In this document: positions 4,984 to 7,977 of the stretch, in pieces | How positions within the stretch are numbered: position 1 is the first letter of the stretch | How the letters are laid out: each line of letters starts with the position of its first letter | NCBI GenBank assembly: GCA_036381835.1 | Contig: DASVCA010000071.1 | Location: 1 to 7,977, forward strand | DNA: 7,977 nucleotides | Reading direction: 5' to 3' | Origin: DASULK01 sp036381835 | Lineage (GTDB): Bacteria; Actinomycetota; Actinomycetes; Mycobacteriales; Micromonosporaceae | The notes under the pieces: model-generated | Told to the model about the DNA's origin: nothing | Databases searched by the model: none | The model's input: the letters and a program-made list of their open reading frames with translations, nothing else | Translations under genes and position numbers: made by a program

Positions 4984-7377
4984 TCACAGCTTCTCGATCG
5001 GCGCGTGCCGCAGCACCAACCACAACGTCTGATCGCCGAAGTCGACCTGGGCCCGCGCGCCGGGGCCGTCGCCCTCCACCGCGAGCACCCGACCCAGGCC
5101 GTACCGCTGGTGATTCACCCGGTCCCCGACCGCCACCTTCGGAACGGGACGCAGCTCGCTGGCGGTGGTGAGCCGGCTGCCGTCGACGCCCAGCCGTTGC
5201 GCCAGACGAACCGCCCTGGGCGTACCCGTGACCGGTTCCGCGCGCTCGCCGGTGTGCCGGGCACCGATCCCACCACCGGACCACGACGTGTACGCCGCCG
5301 CGGTGCGTTCCCAACGCACCAGCTCGGCCGGAAGCTCGTCGGTGAACCGTGACGGCGGGTTGTAGGTCGGCTGCCCCCATGCCGAACGGGTGACCGCTCG
5401 GGACAGGTAGAGACGTTCCCGGGCCCGGGTGATGCCCACGTACGCAAGCCGACGCTCCTCCTCCAGCTCGCCGGTGTCGCCGAGCGAACGTACGTGGGGG
5501 AAGACGCCCTCCTCCAGGCCGGTGAGGAACACCACCGGGAACTCCAGGCCTTTCGCGGTGTGCAGGGTCATCAGGGTGACCACGCCCTGGTAGCCGTCGT
5601 TCGATTCCTCATCGGCGGGGGGCGGTATCTCGTCGGCATCCGCGACCAGGGCGACCTGTTCGAGGAACCCGGCGAGGGTCGGCCCTTCGCTCTGCCCGCC
5701 CTCCGCCTGCGCCTCGGCTCGTTCTGTGTACTCCCGTGCGACGCTGACCAGCTCCTGAAGGTTCTCGACCCGTCCGGCGTCCTGTGGGTCCAGGCTCTCC
5801 TCGAGAGCGTCGAGGTAGCCGGAGCGGTTGAGGACGGCCTCCAGCACCTCTTCCGGCGGCGCGGCGCGGGCCGACTCTCGGAGCTCGTCGAGCAATGCGA
5901 CGAAGTCGGCGATGGCGTTGACCGCTCGGGTCGAGATCCCCGGGGCTTCGGCGGCGCGGCGCAGGGCGGCGCCGAACGATATCCGCTCCCGCGCGGCCAG
6001 GGCGTCCACACATGCCTCCGCCCGCTCCCCGATGCCCCGACGGGGTGTGTTGAGGATGCGCCGCAGGCTCACCGTGTCGTCCTCGTTGGCCACCGCCCGC
6101 AGGTAGGCGAGCGCGTCCCGGACCTCCTTGCGCTCGTAGAACCGGACACCCCCCACGACCTTGTACGGCAGCCCGTATCGGATGAAGACCTCTTCGAAGA
6201 CCCGGGACTGGGCGTTGGTGCGGTAGAAGACGGCGACGTCGCAGGGGCGGGCCAGCCCGGCGTCGCACAGCCGGTCGATCTCCCGCGCGACCCAGTCGGC
6301 TTCGGCGTGTTCGGTGTCGGCCACGTAACCCACGATCGGCTCGCCGGTCCCGGCCTCGCTCCACAGCCGCTTCGGTTTGCGCGATCGGTTGTGCTGGATG
6401 ACGGCGTTGGCCGCGTTCAGGATGGTCTGCGTGGATCGGTAGTTCTGCTCCAGCAGGATGGTGCGGGCGTTGGTGAAGTCGCGCTCGAACTCGAGGATGT
6501 TGCGGATCGTGGCGCCCCGGAAGGCGTAGATCGACTGGTCGGCGTCGCCGACCACGCACAGCTCGGCCGGCGGTAGCCCGCCCTCGGTCGGGTCGCCTTC
6601 CCCGACCAGCTCCTTGATGAGCACATACTGGGCGTGGTTGGTGTCCTGATACTCGTCCACGAGCACGTGCCGGAACCGGCGCCGATAGCGTTCGGCGACG
6701 TGCGGATGCGACTGCAACAGGTGCACCGTGGTCATGATGAGGTCGTCGAAGTCCAGCGCGTGTGCCTCGTGCAGCCGCCGCTGATAGAGCAGGTACGCCT
6801 CGGCCAGCGCCCGCTCGTTCGGCCCCTTGGCGCGTCCGGCGAACTCCTCGGGGTCGATCAACTCGTTCTTGAGAGCGCTGACCCGCGCCGCCAGCCCCCG
6901 AGCCGGGTAGCGCTTCGGGTCGAGGTCGAGTTCCCGGGCGACGAGTTGCATCAACCGCCGCGAGTCGTCGGCGTCGTAGATGGTGAAGCTCGACTTCAGG
7001 CCGAGATGCTCATGCTCGGCGCGGAGAATCCGCAGACACGCCGAGTGGAAGGTCGACACCCACATCAGCCGGGCCCGAGCACCGACCAGCGCGGTGACCC
7101 GCTCCTTCATCTCGGCGGCGGCCTTGTTGGTGAAGGTGATCGCAATGATCTCGCCGGGATGGACGTCCCGGGCCGCGAGCAGGTACGCGATCCGGTGGGT
7201 GAGCACCCGGGTCTTACCGGAGCCGGCGCCCGCCACGATGAGCAGCGGAGAGCCGCCGTGGGTCACCGCGTCTCGCTGGGGCTCGTTGAGCCCGGCCAGC
7301 AGCGCCTGCGCATCGGGGCCGGAACCGCCGCGGGACGGCGTGGACTGGACCGGTGGGGTGTCGAAGAGAGCATGCAT
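4984..7377 (-). CDS. pcrA: ATP-dependent DNA helicase PcrA/UvrD1
   Basis: A complete 797-residue superfamily 1A 3'-5' helicase, slightly longer than the usual 720-780. It unwinds DNA in nucleotide excision repair and rolling-circle replication, removes RecA, and in this family associates with RNA polymerase. Motifs in order: Q motif LNEPQRDAV at 30-38, Walker A AGAGSGKT at 49-56, motif Ia ITFTNKAAAEM at 80-90, Walker B/motif II LVDEYQDTN at 239-247, motif III VVGDADQSIYAFRGA at 275-289, motif IV ILLEQNYRS at 307-315, motif V TLHTAKGLEFPVVFLTG at 604-620, and motif VI RRLAYVGITRAR at 642-653. The last 55 residues (GDRVNHQRYGLGRV, GDQTLWLVL) form the Tudor-like domain that binds RNA polymerase in Bacillus PcrA and E. 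coli UvrD. The ATG at 7375-7377 has no Shine-Dalgarno; a -10-like box ends 9 bp before it. Divergent from the leader peptide and chorismate mutase gene, as is uvrD1 relative to Rv0948c in mycobacteria. Confidence 0.97.
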   Translation of the reverse strand: MHALFDTPPVQSTPSRGGSGPDAQALLAGLNEPQRDAVTHGGSPLLIVAGAGSGKTRVLTHRIAYLLAARDVHPGEIIAITFTNKAAAEMKERVTALVGARARLMWVSTFHSACLRILRAEHEHLGLKSSFTIYDADDSRRLMQLVARELDLDPKRYPARGLAARVSALKNELIDPEEFAGRAKGPNERALAEAYLLYQRRLHEAHALDFDDLIMTTVHLLQSHPHVAERYRRRFRHVLVDEYQDTNHAQYVLIKELVGEGDPTEGGLPPAELCVVGDADQSIYAFRGATIRNILEFERDFTNARTILLEQNYRSTQTILNAANAVIQHNRSRKPKRLWSEAGTGEPIVGYVADTEHAEADWVAREIDRLCDAGLARPCDVAVFYRTNAQSRVFEEVFIRYGLPYKVVGGVRFYERKEVRDALAYLRAVANEDDTVSLRRILNTPRRGIGERAEACVDALAARERISFGAALRRAAEAPGISTRAVNAIADFVALLDELRESARAAPPEEVLEAVLNRSGYLDALEESLDPQDAGRVENLQELVSVAREYTERAEAQAEGGQSEGPTLAGFLEQVALVADADEIPPPADEESNDGYQGVVTLMTLHTAKGLEFPVVFLTGLEEGVFPHVRSLGDTGELEEERRLAYVGITRARERLYLSRAVTRSAWGQPTYNPPSRFTDELPAELVRWERTAAAYTSWSGGGIGARHTGERAEPVTGTPRAVRLAQRLGVDGSRLTTASELRPVPKVAVGDRVNHQRYGLGRVLAVEGDGPGARAQVDFGDQTLWLVLRHAPIEKL

Positions 7378-7386
7378 CGCACGGCG

Positions 7387-7392
7387 AGTCTA
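7387..7392 (-). promoter_or_regulatory. Possible -10 box of pcrA (near-leaderless)
   Basis: TAGACT on the minus strand (reverse complement of 7387-7392) ends 9 bp before the pcrA ATG. With normal spacing the transcript would start about 3-5 nt before the ATG, which would explain the missing Shine-Dalgarno. No good -35 box was found at the matching distance. Confidence 0.35.
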
Positions 7393-7434
7393 TGCCGGTC
7401 GCGCCCGATCCGCGTCCCACAGGTTGACCGGCGG

Positions 7435-7464
7435 TTGCCGACCACCCGCCCGGGCGGGCATACT
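7435..7464 (+). promoter_or_regulatory. Promoter of the leader peptide and chorismate mutase
   Basis: TTGCCG (7435-7440), an 18-bp spacer and CATACT (7459-7464, four of six matches to TATAAT). The expected start falls at about 7470-7472, at the leader GTG itself. Divergent from pcrA, with about 94 bp between the two coding starts. Confidence 0.5.
7445..7458. promoter_or_regulatory. 14-bp palindrome in the promoter spacer
   Basis: CCCGCCCGGGCGGG is a perfect palindrome that fills most of the spacer between the predicted -35 and -10 boxes. A protein bound here would block the promoter, so it is a candidate operator. Palindromes of this base composition also arise by chance in GC-rich DNA. Confidence 0.3.
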
Positions 7465-7471
7465 GCGATAT

Positions 7472-7540
7472 GTGAGTGACCAGGTGCGCTACTACTTTTT
7501 CTACGGCTCCGGGAGTCCGGTAGCCGTTGGTCGCGCCTGA
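7472..7540 (+). CDS. Tyr/Phe-rich attenuator leader peptide
   Basis: A 22-codon frame, GTG to TGA, whose codons 7-11 are TAC TAC TTT TTC TAC (7490-7504), that is Tyr-Tyr-Phe-Phe-Tyr. The peptide begins MSDQVRYYFFYGSG. It precedes chorismate mutase, the enzyme that commits chorismate to Phe and Tyr, and its control codons are followed by alternative RNA hairpins and a terminator, so its role is taken to be sensing charged tRNA-Phe and tRNA-Tyr by ribosome stalling. One of the Phe codons is TTT, a codon normally avoided in such GC-rich genomes. No Shine-Dalgarno is present; the predicted transcription start is at or within two bases of the GTG, so translation is probably leaderless. An ATG-TGA start-stop pair overlaps it (7470-7475). 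The peptide itself is not expected to have a function. Confidence 0.78.
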   Translation: MSDQVRYYFFYGSGSPVAVGRA

Positions 7541-7575
7541 GCAGAGACTGACGAAAGCCCCGGGCTCCTGGAGCC
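7503..7575 (+). promoter_or_regulatory. Attenuator: competing protector and antiterminator helices
   Basis: Two mutually exclusive structures share the bases just after the aromatic codons. The protector hairpin pairs ACGGCT (7503-7508) with AGCCGT (7522-7527) and CCGG (7509-7512) with CCGG (7517-7520), loop GAGT, one bulged T. The antiterminator pairs 7505-7520 continuously with 7560-7575: 16 bp, of which 14 are Watson-Crick and two are wobbles (7511 with 7569, 7516 with 7564). The antiterminator consumes the loop and most of both arms of the terminator hairpin, so both cannot form together. A ribosome stalled at the first Tyr codons leaves 7505-7520 free; translation through the leader covers that strand or lets the protector form behind the ribosome, favouring termination. 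Confidence 0.72.
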
Positions 7576-7583
7576 CGGGGCTT
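7555..7583 (+). terminator. Attenuator terminator before chorismate mutase
   Basis: AAGCCCCGGGCTCC (7555-7568) and its exact complement (7570-7583) give a 14-bp perfect inverted repeat (12 bp with a CCTGG loop in practice), followed by the pyrimidine-rich CTCGCTT. It lies 14 nt after the leader stop codon and 45 nt before the chorismate mutase ATG, so it must be read through for the gene to be expressed. Confidence 0.8.
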
Positions 7584-7603
7584 CTCGCTTCGGGGGCCGG
7601 GTG

Positions 7604-7624
7604 CCTGGGTCCGATCCCAGGGGG
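7604..7624 (+). promoter_or_regulatory. Hairpin overlapping the chorismate mutase ribosome site
   Basis: CCTGGG (7604-7609) pairs with CCCAGG (7616-7621), loop TCCGAT. Its 3' arm contains the first bases of the Shine-Dalgarno AGGGGG (7619-7624), which lies 4 nt before the ATG. It could dampen translation when folded; only six pairs, so this is tentative. Confidence 0.35.
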
Positions 7625-7628
7625 AGAG

Positions 7629-7937
7629 ATGACCGCGACCGACCAGGCCGTTGACCGGACCGTAGGCGCAGACCCCGGAACGGGTGATCCCGACGCCGCG
7701 GCACTAATCAGCACGATGCGCGCAAGAATCGACGAAATCGACGACGCCTTGATCAGGCTCTGGCAGGAACGCGCGCGCCTGTCGCAACAAGTCGGTGCCA
7801 CCCGGGTCGCCTCCGGCGGCACCAGGGTGGTGCTGTCACGGGAACGGGAGATTCTCAGCCGCTTCCACCGAGCGCTGGGCGAGGACGGCACTCAGCTTGC
7901 GCTGCTGCTGTTGCGGGCCGGGCGCGGCCCGCTCTGA
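7629..7937 (+). CDS. aroQ: AroQ-delta type chorismate mutase
   Basis: A 102-residue protein converting chorismate to prephenate in the cytoplasm, the first step towards Phe and Tyr. It closely resembles the intracellular chorismate mutase of M. tuberculosis (Rv0948c): ASGGTRVVLSRE at residues 61-72 and LALLLLRAGRG at 90-100 are family hallmarks. Active-site residues seen are R31 (first helix, contributed across the dimer), R48, R59, R71 and E72, corresponding to E. coli R11, R28, K39, R51 and E52. As in the delta subclass it is small, lacks a fused prephenate dehydratase or dehydrogenase, and in relatives has low activity alone but is strongly activated by complex formation with DAHP synthase, the C-terminal segment being important. 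The first 22 residues are an unconserved acidic tail. The ATG at 7629 is chosen from the purine-rich AGGGGG 4 nt upstream and from family length; an in-frame upstream start at 7527 would run through the attenuator terminator. Expression is probably controlled by the upstream leader. Confidence 0.95.
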   Translation: MTATDQAVDRTVGADPGTGDPDAAALISTMRARIDEIDDALIRLWQERARLSQQVGATRVASGGTRVVLSREREILSRFHRALGEDGTQLALLLLRAGRGPL

Positions 7938-7977
7938 CCCGTGGTACCGGTTGTGGGGTGCCGGTCGCTTCCGCGAC
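7938..7977. other. End of window, no gene
   Basis: Forty bases after the chorismate mutase stop. Only a weak 5-bp inverted repeat (ACCGG at 7946-7950, CCGGT at 7961-7965) is present, too short to call a terminator with confidence. Confidence 0.5.

Noticed and set aside
5494..6576. A 360-codon plus-strand open frame opposite pcrA
   Set aside because: Shadow of the pcrA frame; no recognisable domain, no ribosome site, and pcrA motifs run uninterrupted through it.
7527..7628. In-frame upstream start for chorismate mutase
   Set aside because: It would translate through the attenuator terminator and add 34 residues absent from the family; the ATG at 7629 has its own purine-rich ribosome site.
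7946..7965. Weak hairpin after chorismate mutase as terminator
   Set aside because: Only five base pairs with a 10-nt loop and no T-run; the window ends too soon to judge.

Overview
The window is a GC-rich chromosomal segment from an actinomycete, most likely Micromonosporaceae (Micromonospora/Salinispora/Actinoplanes type). That placement rests on base composition, GTG starts, near-leaderless starts, the protein sequences (a Mycobacterium-like AroQ-delta chorismate mutase, PcrA/UvrD1 with a C-terminal Tudor-like domain, an isobutyryl-CoA-mutase-like B12 subunit) and the gene order. The core order chorismate mutase / uvrD1 / M23 peptidase / sucC / sucD also occurs in mycobacteria (Rv0948c-Rv0952 in M. 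tuberculosis), so this is mainly a conserved housekeeping neighbourhood, not a mobile island. No tRNA, rRNA, transposon or CRISPR was found.

Layout. 28-2095, minus strand: sucC-sucD, the two subunits of succinyl-CoA synthetase, with stop and start separated by 1 nt. 2096-2494: a 399-bp regulatory gap with a candidate sucC promoter, a CRP/GlxR-like site upstream of it, and a strong hairpin ending the next gene. 2495-2899, minus: a stand-alone cobalamin-binding mutase subunit. 2900-3174: divergent promoter region with an inverted repeat, a sigA-like promoter and a foldable 5' leader. 3175-3897 and 4165-4944, plus: two secreted or anchored M23 (LytM-type) proteins, the first lacking one catalytic histidine, with an excellent intrinsic terminator and a second CRP/GlxR-like palindrome between them. 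4984-7377, minus: pcrA, convergent with the second peptidase. 7472-7937, plus: a leader peptide and chorismate mutase.

The most interesting element lies between pcrA and the chorismate mutase gene. A promoter with a 14-bp palindrome in its spacer appears to start transcription at, or within a few bases of, a GTG that opens a 22-codon ORF. That ORF has five consecutive aromatic codons (Tyr-Tyr-Phe-Phe-Tyr). It is followed by three mutually exclusive RNA helices: a hairpin at 7503-7527, a 16-bp antiterminator pairing 7505-7520 with 7560-7575, and a 14-bp terminator at 7555-7583. This is the classical architecture of ribosome-mediated attenuation, with control codons matching the end products (Phe, Tyr) of the branch that chorismate mutase commits to.

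Functionally the genes are mixed: TCA cycle and succinyl-CoA supply (sucCD, possibly linked to B12-dependent acyl-CoA rearrangement), cell-wall remodelling (two M23 proteins), DNA repair (pcrA) and aromatic amino acid synthesis. The two CRP-like sites, one before sucC and one before the second peptidase, could tie central metabolism and cell-wall growth to one regulator, but that is inference.
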